Part shown: piece after piece, positions 1 through 8,984 of the stretch
Layout: the number at the start of each line of letters is the position of its first letter
Position numbering within the stretch: position 1 is the stretch's first letter
Source: Heterodera schachtii
Taxonomy: Eukaryota; Nematoda; Chromadorea; Rhabditida; Heteroderidae
DNA: 64,000 nt
Assembly: GCA_023374025.1 (NCBI GenBank)
Contig: SIJG01000232.1
Coordinates: forward strand, 1 to 64,000
Direction: 5' to 3'
Notes under the pieces: generated by a model
Told to the model about the DNA's origin: nothing
What the model saw: only the letters and a program-made list of their open reading frames with translations
Databases searched by the model: none
Translations under genes and position numbers: made by a program

Positions 1-352
1 TTTCGAGTTTTTCAGTTTTTGATTTATAACTTTTATGTATTTGTTTATTAAGCCCTAATTCTTTAATCCATTCATAAATTTTCTTTCGATTTGTTCCAAT
101 TTTTTTCGCTATTTTTCTTTCAATTTTATTCCATTCTTTTCTTGAATATTTCCTTTCTTTTTTCTTTATTTTTTCTTTAATTTTATAATATTTTTGAATT
201 ATTTCTCTTTTTACCTCCAAATTTTCTTCTTCTTTTTCTTCCCATTTTTCTCCAAATATTTCATCAAATGACTTTTGCTGTAACTTTTTCTTTTCTTATT
301 TAATTTTGACAATTAAAAATATAATTAAAAATAATTGCGGGAATAATTTCAT
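1..352 (-). pseudogene. HTH-repeat secreted-protein family, copy 1 (partial)
   Basis: The 5' half of a gene that runs off the left edge of the window. The ATG lies at 350-352 and opens a hydrophobic signal-peptide-like stretch starting MKLFPQLFLIIFLI. The frame then meets a TAA and resumes as the family's lysine/glutamate-rich N-region and HTH unit 1 (core KKIYEWIKELGL). The stop sits at the same place as in copies 2, 4, 7 and 9. The copy stands head-to-head with copy 2 across a palindromic centre. Family function is unknown; HTH units suggest DNA binding, and the leader suggests secretion. I call it a pseudogene because of the stop, unless the 33-nt GT..AG segment spanning it is removed by splicing. 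Confidence 0.6.
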
Positions 353-1150
353 TTTTATCGTCTCAAAATGATTTTTAATTCTTTAAAGAAAATCACAATA
401 TTTTTTGAAGCTTATAAATGAATAAAAATGTTTTTTTTTAAAAAAGCTGTCATAAAATCATAATTTCACTCATTTAATGAAAAAAAAATTAATATTCGAC
501 TTAATTGTAAAGAAATAATAATAATAAAATCTTCGTTAATAATTTTATTTATTGAATAAAATAATTGCCAATTGCAATTGGTCAGTAGGATAAAATTATT
601 AACGAAGATTTTATTATTATTATTATTTCTTTATAATTAAGTCGGATATTAATTTTTTCCATTAAATGAATAAAATTATGATTTTATGACAGCTTTTTCG
701 TAAAAAAATATCATTTTTATTCATTTATATGCCCCAAAAAATATTGTGATTTTCTTTAAAGAATTAAAAATCATTTTGAGACGATAAAAATGAAATTATT
801 CCCGCAATTATTTTTAATTATATTTTTAATTGTCAAAATTAAATAAGAAAAGAAAAAGTTACAGCAAAAGTCATTTGATGAAATATTTGGAGAAAAATGG
901 GAAGAAAAAGAAGAAGAAAATTTGGAGGTAAAAAGAGAAATAATTCAAAAATATTATAAAATTAAAGAAAAAATAAAGCAAAAAGGAAAAAAATATTCAA
1001 CAAAAGAATGGAGTAAAATTGAAGAAAAAATAACGAAAAAATTGGGCAAAATCGTAAACATATATATAAATGGATTAAAAAATTTGGACTCAATCAGCAA
1101 ATAAAGAAAAGTTATAAATCAAAAACTGAAAAACTCGAAATTGTGCAAAA
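1..1150. repeat. Large inverted repeat, arms about 575 bp
   Basis: The sequences to the left and right of the 14-bp perfect palindrome CCAATTGCAATTGG (568-581) are reverse complements of each other, with scattered mismatches and indels. Each arm carries the 5' flank and first half of one HTH-family gene, so two genes diverge from a common centre. The left arm is cut by the window start; position 1 pairs with about 1141. Confidence 0.8.
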
Positions 1151-1469
1151 ATTATTGAAATGTCAAATGAATATAAACAAAAACGAAAATATTCGCAAAA
1201 AGAATGGCACCAAAATTATGACGAAATTTGTAAGAAAATCGGAGTTAATCAAGCAATAATTAACAAATGGAACAAACAATTTGACATTAGCAAGAAAAGG
1301 ATAACGAAGAACGAAAAAATAGAGAAAATGAAAATTTATTGGCAAATAAAAAAAAGAAAACCCTAAAATAAGTGACAAAGAAATTGGAAAAACATTGAAA
1401 ATTAGTCGAGATAGCATTTTAAAATGGAAGAACATTTTGGAGAAGAAGAAATTATTTAGAATTCATTAA
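791..1469 (+). pseudogene. HTH-repeat secreted-protein family, copy 2
   Basis: The ATG at 791 starts a signal-peptide-like segment (MKLFPQLFLIIFLIVKIK) followed at once by TAA. The frame resumes through the charged N-region and HTH unit 1 (open from 922), then breaks three more times. One frameshift lies in the unit 1 recognition-helix region (about 1045-1065), one near 1145-1155 before unit 2 (open 1160-1366), and one in the poly-A run near 1350-1360. Beyond the last, unit 3 (NPKISDKEIGKTLKISRD) reads to a TAA at 1467-1469. All three units are recognisable in order against the unbroken copies at 4.1-4.6 and 11.9-12.4 kb. The open frame from 922 begins with TTG and is not a credible start in a nematode. 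Confidence 0.7.
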
Positions 1470-1692
1470 CTTTTGTTTCACGCTTTATTTCTTGACCAAA
1501 TAAATTTAAAAGTTTTTTGGAAAAATTCACAGTAAAAAAAATTGTTAAAAATCTAATTTATTGAGCCCGATTATTGTCTGCATTTAAATGTTGGATTTGA
1601 CAAAAGTCTGTTTTTTTCAGCCTTTATGTTCTGGTTTTGAAACATGTTAGACCTGCACTCTGGTTTTCAAAGGCCAACTTGGACGGGCTCCC
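1470..1692. other. AT-rich spacer
   Basis: I see no gene. The open frame from 1644 (ATG) runs mainly through the minisatellite that follows and gives a TIGQW pentapeptide repeat, so I do not treat it as a protein gene. Confidence 0.5.
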
Positions 1693-1780
1693 GGACAATC
1701 GGACAGTGGACAATCGGACAGTGGACAATCGGACAGTGGACAATCGAACAATGGACAATCGGACAGTGGACAATCGGACC
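1693..1780. repeat. 15-bp minisatellite
   Basis: The unit GGACAATCGGACAGT occurs five full times in tandem (1693, 1708, 1723, 1738 and 1753; the 1738 copy carries two or three changes), followed by a partial sixth. Since 15 bp is five codons, every frame stays open through it. It ends about 55 bp before the left end of the Mutator-like element. Confidence 0.9.
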
Positions 1781-1835
1781 GACAGTAAATACACCAAAAG
1801 ATAAGAAAATACCGTTTTGTAAGCGACGTTTACAC

Positions 1836-3212
1836 GGTGCTAGGTCGATCCTAAAAAAGTATCAATGCGGCGTTCCTAAAAAAGTATCAATGATAATGAG
1901 TAATTAAATTAATTATAATTAAATTGAATAATATTTAAGCAGATAATAAAAATATTTTTAGCATGAAATATTATTACATCGGAAACGATAATCAATGCTG
2001 TCAATATTATTTGCCATATTAATAAAAATTTTCAATTTATAAAATATCGTCCCCTTCAGTGTTAAAATCATTCTTGTCATATATTGTCATAAAAAATGAA
2101 AATATTTTTTATTAGCTTTATTTTTCTCTTGCTCTTACTTGATTATTTGGAAGGCCACAAATCCGGATTTGAAGGATTCGTAAAAAATCCTCTAGCGATA
2201 TCACTTGTCAAAAGCTATGAAAAAAAGGAAATAAAGACACTTAATGAACTACATGAACAACTTATGCAAAAAGGTATACAGATTTCTATATGCACTTTGA
2301 AACGCTACCTGCATAAGATAAAAATTGTTTTTGCGCCCACAAAAAATAAAGTTGATCCATCACCAAAGCTTGAAGTCGAAAAATGCTTTTCCAAAAATCT
2401 GACTAACACTATTTTTATAATTGGAAATGAATCAAATTGGAGAAAATACATTCGGACTAATGAAAAGAAAAATGATATCTATATTTCATGCTCCAACTGT
2501 TTGTATTTACGTGAAAAGGAAAATAACACTCGATCTGTTATCTCAACAGCGGTGCTTCGACAAGGTGTTTTTGGGGTACATATAAGGACAAGCAAAAATG
2601 CAATTTTTGTTGGAAACATTTTGATTTTTGAATGATGGGGACTTTCAGGCTTTTCCGGCTATTTAAATGATTTTTTTCATCAATTTTTCATTACAGTCTA
2701 GAATTACATGCCGTTCGTCTGGCTTTTAGTGTTCCCAGGCCGTTCCTCAGCAGCTTTTTAACTGTGGTGTGTTGAATTTCATGCCGGTTCCTGTCGGCTT
2801 TTATCTCCTCAAATGCCATGGGCATAGCATTATGTTTGTTTCCATCCATTTTTAGCATTTCTTTTTTCTCGCGTTTTCATCTCTTATTACGGACTCAAAA
2901 AGTGACGTTATTTTTAATTGAATTAAATTTTTTGCAAAAAATTTACCGAATGGTTAAAATATTTACTGTAATTTGATCAAAAAATATTTTCATTTAATTT
3001 AATTGGAATAATAATTTTAAATATTATGATGATACTTTTCAATTGTACATTAATGAAATTGAAAATCGGTCTAAAATGAATTAAAAAATAAAATATTTAT
3101 ATAAATTTTAAAATATTTGTATTAACAATTAATAAATTTAATTATTTATTATCATTGACACTTTTTTAAGAACGCCGCCCCATTGATACTTTTTTAGGAT
3201 CGACTCAGCACG
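1836..3212. mobile_element. Mutator-like (MULE) element with 9-bp target duplication
   Basis: The ends are long inverted repeats of about 80-90 bp: left GGTGCTAGGTCGATCC.., right end reversed CGTGCTGAGTCGATCC... Each arm carries two blocks of the type CTTAAAAAAGTATCAATG (or close variants) around GGCG. Immediately outside both ends is the same 9-mer CGTTTACAC (1827-1835 and 3213-3221), in direct orientation. A 9-bp target duplication with long terminal inverted repeats is typical of Mutator-like elements. No transposase is visible; the only sizeable ORF is 2096-2635, so the copy is non-autonomous. A copy lacking the left 640 bp lies at 10282-11020. Confidence 0.7.
2096..2635 (+). CDS. Putative secreted protein carried inside the MULE-like element
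   Basis: The 179-codon frame starts at an ATG with a strong signal-peptide-like N-terminus (residues 1-20, KIFFISFIFLLLLLDYLEG). Residues about 33-72 could form a helix-turn-helix (..LNELHEQLMQKGIQISI.., then TLKRYLHK). The C-terminal half has a WRKYIR segment near residue 121 and a CSNC pair near residues 136-139. This faintly recalls the small zinc-finger modules (FLYWCH or WRKY-GCM1 type) that accompany MULE proteins, but I cannot confirm the fold. The ORF lies wholly between the element's inverted repeats, so it moves with it. The C-terminal 53 codons recur exactly at 10282-10441. It may be a captured host gene, an element-encoded accessory protein or a decayed transposase part. Unrecognised as a named gene. 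Confidence 0.5.
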   Translation: MKIFFISFIFLLLLLDYLEGHKSGFEGFVKNPLAISLVKSYEKKEIKTLNELHEQLMQKGIQISICTLKRYLHKIKIVFAPTKNKVDPSPKLEVEKCFSKNLTNTIFIIGNESNWRKYIRTNEKKNDIYISCSNCLYLREKENNTRSVISTAVLRQGVFGVHIRTSKNAIFVGNILIFE

Positions 3213-3833
3213 CGTTTACACATTGTTGAACACCACAACCAGTTTTTCTTGATTGTTCAAAAGTCCATGGTGTCTATGATAAGAAAATTCAAGAATTATT
3301 GTTTTTGTTATAGGAAATTTGTGCCTAATTGATAAAATAATAAAAATAATTTCATTTTCTTCAAAATTTTCTTTAATAAAATTCCAAATGATTAAATTTT
3401 ATTATTAATGGACATTTATTTATTTGTGAAATCTAAACAAATTAAATATTCTAACAAAATAAACTACAAACATTATAATACTTCAAGCACCTTCATAAAA
3501 TAAATCAGCTAATTATTATTTAATTATTTTATTACAAAGAAGGAATATTAAAAGTAAGGCTAGGAATTATATTTATTAAAAATACCGAAATATTCAAATA
3601 AATCTTTATGAAAAATTGCTGAAATATTAACCAAAATATTTTTTTTAAATCTGAAATGTCGAGCAAATTTTTAAGAACAATGAAAATTGTGGTTTACAAA
3701 AATAAATAATATCTCAAAAAATACAAAAAACCTACTCATTGGTAAGCGTTGCAAATAATTAAATTATATTTTTCAAGAATTTGAATAATGAAATTTTGCA
3801 AAAACTATTTACTAGAATTACTGAATTTTAAAC
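3213..3833. other. Intergenic, inside duplication A
   Basis: AT-rich, no coding frame or RNA seen. It is repeated as 11018-11638 with very few differences. Confidence 0.6.
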
Positions 3834-4121
3834 ATGAAAAATTCGAGAAATATTTACAAAAATATTGACAATACCCCTGAAATTATTTGTACAAAAATAT
3901 TGACAATACCCCTGAAATTATTTCTATTATTTTGTTTAATTTCAATTTTAATTGCTCTAATTTATCCAAATGGATCAGATAATGAAAAATTGCAACAAAA
4001 ATCATTCAATGTAAAATGGGAAGCAAAAGAAGAAAATTTGAAAGAAAAAAGAAAAAAATTAAACAAAAAGGAAATATTCCTAAATTATCATTCCTTCTTC
4101 TCTATTGTTTCTTCCATTTAA
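3834..4121 (+). pseudogene. HTH-repeat family, copy 3 (5' half only)
   Basis: An ATG-initiated frame of 95 codons. A hydrophobic leader (LKLFLLFCLISILIALI) aligns with the leaders of the other copies and is followed by the family N-region. In place of the family's ATG there is CTG; the upstream ATG adds about 27 residues. A 35-bp tandem duplication (3856-3890 and 3891-3925) lies in that extension. Family similarity stops near 4090, before HTH unit 1, where the sequence joins tail-to-tail with the 3' end of copy 4. A leader and linker with no HTH could be a secreted fragment, but truncation is the simpler reading. Confidence 0.55.
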
Positions 4122-4758
4122 AAATTGTCATTCTATCAATTTCCATCATTTTCGCAATTTCTTTGTCACTAATTTTTGGATTTTCTCTTTTTATTTGCCA
4201 ATAAAATTTCATTTTTTCTATTTTTTCTTTCTGCGTTCTTTTTCTGATGTAAATACCAAATTGTTTCTTCCATTTTTTAATTGTTTCATAATTTACTCCA
4301 ATTTTCTTACAAATTTCGGCATAATTTTTCTCCCATTCTTTGCTTGAATATTTTCTTTTTTCTTTGTATTCTTTGGTCATTGAAACAAATTTTTGCAAAA
4401 TTTCGAGTTTTTCTTCATCAGTTTTTGATTTATAGCTTTTGTTTATTTGTTTTTGAAGACCAAATTTTTTAATCCATTCATAAATTTTCTTTCGATTTGT
4501 CCCCAATTTTTTTGCTATTTTCGAATTAATTTTATTCCATTCTTTTGTTGAATATTTTTTTCCTTTTTGCTTTATTTTTTCTTTAATTTTATAATATTTT
4601 TGAATTATTTCTCTTTTTACCTCCAAATTTTCTTCTTCTTTTTCTTCCCATTTTTCTCCAAATATTTCATCAAATGACTTTTGCTGTAACTTTTTCTTTT
4701 ATTATTTAATTTTGACAATTAAAAATATAATTAAAAATAATTGCGGGAATAATTTCAT
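4102..4758 (-). pseudogene. HTH-repeat secreted-protein family, copy 4 (three complete HTH units)
   Basis: The best-preserved reading of the family's body. The frame is open from 4626 to the TAG at 4102-4104 (174 codons). Counting from the TTG at 4626, predicted HTH helices are at residues 36-55 (KIAKKLGTNRKKIYEWIKKF), 104-123 (EICKKIGVNYETIKKWKKQF) and 155-173 (EIAKMMEIDRMTIFKW). Each follows a K/E-rich helix. The true 5' end is the ATG at 4756-4758, which encodes the MKLFPQLFLI leader, but two consecutive TAA codons follow the leader. A 33-nt GT..TTACAG segment spans those stops in phase, so splicing could in principle restore the frame; I consider decay more likely. Homeodomain-like HTH units resemble those of transposases and Psq-type DNA-binding proteins. 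Specific function unknown. Confidence 0.6.
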
Positions 4759-4985
4759 TTTTATCGTCTCAAAATGATTTTTAATTCTTTAAAGAAAATC
4801 ACAATATTTTTTGGGGCATATAAATGAATAAAAATGATATTTTTTTCTGAAAAAGCTGTCATAAAATCATAATTTCATTCATTTAATGGAAAAAATTAAT
4901 ATCCGACTTAATTATAAAGAAATACTAATAATAAAATCTTCGTTAATAATTTTATTTATTGAATAAAATAATTGCCAATTTGTAA

Positions 4986-5476
4986 AATTATGATTCAATT
5001 TAATTATTTAAATAATTAATGGCAATTAGTTTATGCGAGAGTCTTTAGCCATTTTATTTCAAATGCCGATAGTTTATTCCTTATCATTGGCTAATTTCCC
5101 TACGACAAAATCAAATTGTTGGTTTTTAAATTTTAATGTTTCTTTAAACCATTAATTTTGCGCTTTTTAAATAAAAAAAACTTATTAATTAACCAATTCA
5201 ATCGAGCTTTCCATTTACTTTTTTTTCTTGAATTTTAATTAGTAGGGATTGGAATTTTATGTAAGACAAATCGCGAAATATGTAAATAAAATATTGTATA
5301 AAAAAATGATTAATATGTAAGAAATATGTACAAAAAAGTAAATAAAATTTTTTAATGATTATTTTTTGAGAAAAAAAAGCCTCATAAAGGGCGAAATAGG
5401 CACAAAATTTTAGAAACGTATTTGATTTGTAATTGTGAAGCTAGAATTTTTTAAAAACTGGCATTTTTTAGTAAAT
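4986..5476. other. AT-rich spacer
   Basis: No gene seen. It begins at the outer edge of the HTH-family unit (AATTGCCAATT, about 4972-4982) and contains several imperfect AATATGTA-type repeats around 5270-5340. Confidence 0.5.
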
Positions 5477-5840
5477 ATTTAAAAGATATATTTTGGCACT
5501 TTTTAGTCCATATTTCTATTTAAAAGATATATTTTGGCACTTTTTAGTCCATATTTTGGTTCATATTTGACCTTTTTTGGGCTTTTTAGTCCATATTTTA
5601 TGAACATATTTGGCGTTTTTTAATCCATATAAAAAATACTGGTGTATGTGGCTGTTATTCTTTGTTTTTATCATTATTTTTCTTGATTTTAAAACTGCAC
5701 ATGCGGTGAAATGAGAAAATGATCATCAGAAACTAAAAAAAAATATTGGAAAAAATTCATTCCGGTGAAAAACCTTGGATTTCACGAAAGTTTTTTTCCG
5801 TTATGTCCATAGAAATTCCTTGGATTTCACGAAAGTTTAA
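5477..5840. repeat. Repeat block, inverted partner of 13.44-13.87 kb
   Basis: Starts with a 41-bp tandem repeat (units at 5477 and 5518, ending ..TTTTTAGTCCATAT) plus further diverged copies to about 5630. Next come a unique stretch (5690-5760) and two copies of the 42-bp satellite motif (TTGGATTTCACGAAAGTTT) at about 5773 and 5818. The whole order is the reverse complement of 13440-13870. Confidence 0.75.
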
Positions 5841-6224
5841 TTTTTTAAATTTGGCAGGCCAATAGAGAACTCTTATGGCTATTGTATGATACCAAGATTG
5901 TACAATTCGGTTGCGTCTGAAAAAAGTTATGAGTGGATTTAGTCAAAAATTTAGCAAATTTTTCACTTTTTGTCCTTCGCCAAATTTGCACTTTTTGTCC
6001 TTCGAACCAACACGTAATTTTCAACTTTTTTGCAATTCAGTTTTTTGGAGGTGTATTTTTTATAAAATTATTGACAAAAAAAAAAGAGCCAATTAATATA
6101 TAATTATTAAAGTAGCAATTAATATTTCTTCTCCAAATTTAATACTAAAGCCAAAAATAAACAAATTTACTTTATTTTTAATACAAAAATGGATTGTATT
6201 AAATAATTTCATCTTTTTAAATAG
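5841..6224. other. AT-rich spacer with dispersed repeat
   Basis: 5850-5900 holds a dispersed motif (..CAATAGAGAACTCTTATGGC..) also seen, diverged, near 25690, 56815, 57165 and 57645. The open frame 5911-6096 looks like repeat sequence, not a gene. Confidence 0.4.
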
Positions 6225-6540
6225 CGCAAAAACTTTCATTTTGAGCGATTTCTTCTTCTCAAAATTATTTTTCCATTAAAAATGCTTTTTCGACTGATTT
6301 TCAATGTTTTTGCAAAATTATTTCATCACTCATTTTCGATTATTTAGTTTTATTTGCCAATTTTTTTTTTTAATTTTTTCCGATTTTTCTTTCTTAGTTA
6401 TTCTTGTTATGTATGTTCGTGCAAAATACTTTAATCCATTTATAAATTTTGTTTTTCGATTTGTCCCCAATTTCTTCGCCATTTTTCTTTCAATTATTAT
6501 GTGTCCATATTTTGGAATTATTTTTTTCCAAAAAACCCTC
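6225..6540 (-). pseudogene. HTH-repeat family, copy 5 (strongly decayed)
   Basis: On the minus strand HTH unit 1 is recognisable at about 6395-6495 (KMAKKLGTNRKTKF..) and unit 3 at about 6245-6360, in different frames. The segment between is too short for unit 2, which is missing. There is no leader and no continuous frame. Confidence 0.55.
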
Positions 6541-6596
6541 TCAAAAAAATAATTTTTTAAGATTTATATATTTAATAATTAGGGTGTTTACTCTTA

Positions 6597-7408
6597 GGTG
6601 CTGAGAACGATAGAAAAGCTTAAAATTTGGCGCGGAAAAGCATTTAAACCGGTTTTTGAACCGGTTTAAACTCGAAAATTTGAGTGAAAAGGAAAGCTCC
6701 TGACCTTTTAAAACGGTCAAATTCGGACAAATTTGGTATCATTCGAAAGCTCTTGACGAGCTAAGTCTAAAAATCAAAGAATCAAGTCGAACCGACGCCA
6801 TCTGAGCATTGGGACAACTGAGTCCCAGTGAAAATGGGCACCAGTACCAAATGTAATGCAGTGAAACTGGTGCAAATGGTCATTTTGGTTATTGCGCTAA
6901 AAAACCGCCGCACACTCGACTACGGCGGCCAGTAGGTGGGGCGAGACTACGGGCTACGGAAGAAGTCCGCGCGTGATCCGCAGGCGGTTGACTGATTGGC
7001 GGGGGCCCTTCGGGCCCCCGCAGTCAACCGCCTGTGGCGCTCGTCAGACTTTTTCCTCCGCCCTCCGTCTCGCCCCACTACTTGCTCCGTCTTCGCATGC
7101 TCCCTTTTGCGAAATTTTGCTTTTAAATTGTTATTTCCCGTTTATTATTTTTTGGTACTGAAGTGTCCATTTTCACTGGGACTCAGTTGTCCCAATGCTC
7201 AGATGGCGTCGATTCGACTTGATTCTTTGATTTTTAGACTTAGCTCGTCAAGAGCTTTCGAATGATACCAAATTTGTCCGAATTTGACCGTTTTAAAAGG
7301 TCAGGAGCTTTCCTTTTCACTCAAATTTTCGAGTTTTAAACCGGTTCAAAAACCGGTTTAAATGCTTTTCCGCGCCAAATTTTAAGCTTTTCTATCGTTC
7401 TCAGCACC
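6597..7408. mobile_element. Foldback/MITE-type DNA transposon with TA flanks
   Basis: Terminal inverted repeats of about 240 bp (6597-6837 and 7167-7408) begin GGTGCTGAGAACGATAG and end in its complement; a TA dinucleotide sits outside each end (6595-6596 and 7409-7410), as for Tc1/mariner-type non-autonomous elements. The core (6900-7090) is strikingly GC-rich. It contains a nested perfect hairpin: CAGGCGGTTGACTG..CAGTCAACCGCCTG enclosing GGGGGCCCTTCGGGCCCCC (about 6981-7034). There is no transposase ORF; open frames across the core are by-products of its composition. Confidence 0.8.
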
Positions 7409-7836
7409 TAAGAAAACCTATAAAAGTGTTTTTGTGCGATTTTGAGCCGATACCGTATTCGGCAATTTTACCACAAACCTAAATGATTTATACAATTTAA
7501 TAAAATTTATCAACAACAGAATTAAAAATTATTTTTTAAATAAATGCATTTTTTGGTTATTAAAATTTGGTACCTTTTTTTTGATAAAATTATATTCATA
7601 AATTGAAAGTTCCAGCAGAGAAAATTCCGAAATTTAATGATGAATTAATTTATTCACTAAGACAGCACAAAATGAGTTAAAAATGGGGGTAATTATGGAG
7701 GAAGTGGAAAAATTATGAAAAATAATAGACTCATTAGAGAAAAGAGGATGATTAATTAATCTATCGAAACTTTAATATATCAACATAATTTTCCTAATTA
7801 GACATTCTTTTTACTTGTTCTTCTGTCATTCTTCGA
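7409..7836. other. AT-rich spacer
   Basis: No gene or structured repeat seen between the foldback element and the remnant of HTH-family copy 6. Confidence 0.5.
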
Positions 7837-7971
7837 TTAATTTTTTACTCCAAATTTCATTTTCCATCTCCAAATTGTCGAATTAGGAATATTCAACAAT
7901 TTAGCAATTTCTTTATCACGAATTTTTGGATTTTCATTTTTTATTTGCCAATATTTTTGCATTTTTTCCAT
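7837..7971 (-). pseudogene. Detached HTH unit 3 of family copy 6
   Basis: An ATG at 7969-7971 opens a 44-codon frame encoding the third HTH unit (EIAKLLNIPNSTIWRW) and ending in TAA at 7837-7839. It lies 28 bp beyond the stop of the frame 8000-8401, in another frame. Unit 2, which should lie between, has been deleted, leaving only its last residues out of frame. Confidence 0.6.
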
Positions 7972-7999
7972 TTTTTTCTTTTTCCGTCATATAATTAAC

Positions 8000-8401
8000 T
8001 CATTCCAAATTGTTTCTCATTTCAATGAATTTTCGTACAATTTCAATTTTTTGTTCATTTGTTTTTGATTTATAATTTTTATACATTGGTTTGTTAAGTC
8101 CTAATTCCCTAATCCATTCATAAATTTTGCTACGATTTGTTCCCAATTTTCTTCCAATTTTTCTATCAATTTTACACCATTCTTTTGTTGAATATTTTCT
8201 TCCCTTTTGCTTAATTTTCTCGTTTATTTTATAATATTTTCCAATTATTTCTCTTTTTTTGAGTTCATTTCGTTTTTCTTCACATTTTTCTCCAAATATT
8301 TCGTCAAATGACTTTTGTTTCGATTTTTTCTTTTCTGATCCAAATTGGTCAAATTTGATAATTAAAATTATAATTAAAAAGAATTGAGGGAAGAATTTCA
8401 T
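8000..8401 (-). CDS. HTH-repeat secreted-protein family, copy 6: open, single-HTH form
   Basis: The only copy with an unbroken frame from a family-type ATG (8399-8401) through leader and HTH unit 1: 133 codons. Residues 1-17 (MKFFPQFFLIIILIIKF) form a signal-peptide-like hydrophobic segment. A charged linker follows, with the family motif KQKSFDEIFGEK near residues 28-39, then HTH unit 1 (KLGTNRSKIYEWIRELGL). The frame ends soon after the start of unit 2 because of an internal deletion. Where the other copies have a stop after the leader, this one reads FDQFGSEKKKS. An upstream in-frame TTG at 8446 is not used here. Predicted product: a small basic protein with a leader and one HTH domain, possibly secreted. 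It may be a functional short member or simply a decaying copy. Confidence 0.5.
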   Translation of the reverse strand: MKFFPQFFLIIILIIKFDQFGSEKKKSKQKSFDEIFGEKCEEKRNELKKREIIGKYYKINEKIKQKGRKYSTKEWCKIDRKIGRKLGTNRSKIYEWIRELGLNKPMYKNYKSKTNEQKIEIVRKFIEMRNNLE

Positions 8402-8984
8402 TTTATTTTTTCGGGCGTATAAATGAATAAAAATGAATTTTTCCAATCAAAATTTATATGAAAAAGCATAAAAAGTGATTTAACGAAAAAAGAAAATTCT
8501 AAGTAAATGCAAAGAAATTGTTAATAATTTTATCCTACTGATCAAAATTGCCAATTGGTAAAATAATGATAATTCTACTGGTGATCATTCGAAAAAGTGT
8601 AAACATATTTTAAATAAAAAAATAAAATTAAATCATTACTATATAATTAACAAATTATCTCCACGGGAAGGTTATTATGGAGACTCTAATAAAGTGTTAA
8701 ACTGTGCCGCTCTAAAATGACACCCCAGTCCGCTACTTATATCCATATTTTCCATATTTGTCCATATAATTGTGCCCATATTTTATGCCATACATGGATT
8801 ATTTAATTTATCGGAAAATTCGATTTTAATGATTTGAATATTTAATAATTCTGCATTTTTATACGGCATTTAAAAAGACAACAAACATAAATATAAATTT
8901 AATTTAATTTAACAAATAAATAATTTTTCTTGATTTTCAATAAAAAAAAAGTTTTTGCGCACTTCTAAAAAAAAATTGAATGAT
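8402..8984. other. Family 5' flank and AT-rich spacer
   Basis: 8402-8560 is the 5' flank shared by HTH-family copies (ending near AATTGCCAATT). 8730-8800 has short CCATATTT repeats like those near 5.5 kb. No gene seen. Confidence 0.45.

Larger units (their letters stand above)
2476..4790. repeat. Segmental duplication A, copy 1
   Basis: This segment matches 10282-12620 almost base for base (offset 7805-7806; one base is missing in the second copy near 11385). It contains the right half of the MULE-like element, its right target duplication, the spacer and two tail-to-tail HTH-family copies. The left edge falls inside the ORF 2096-2635. Confidence 0.9.

Noticed and set aside
922..1104. Family frames starting MEVKRE (922, 4626, 9334, 12431) taken as complete genes
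   Set aside because: The first codon is TTG, not ATG. Alignment of copies shows that the real 5' end is the leader ATG about 130 bp upstream.
5911..6552. Frames 5911-6096 and 6304-6552 as genes
   Set aside because: The first is repeat sequence; the second is the antisense of a decayed HTH-family copy.
6973..7265. Open frames in the GC-rich core of the foldback element
   Set aside because: They run through palindromic sequence and inverted repeats, overlap each other in two frames and have no domain.
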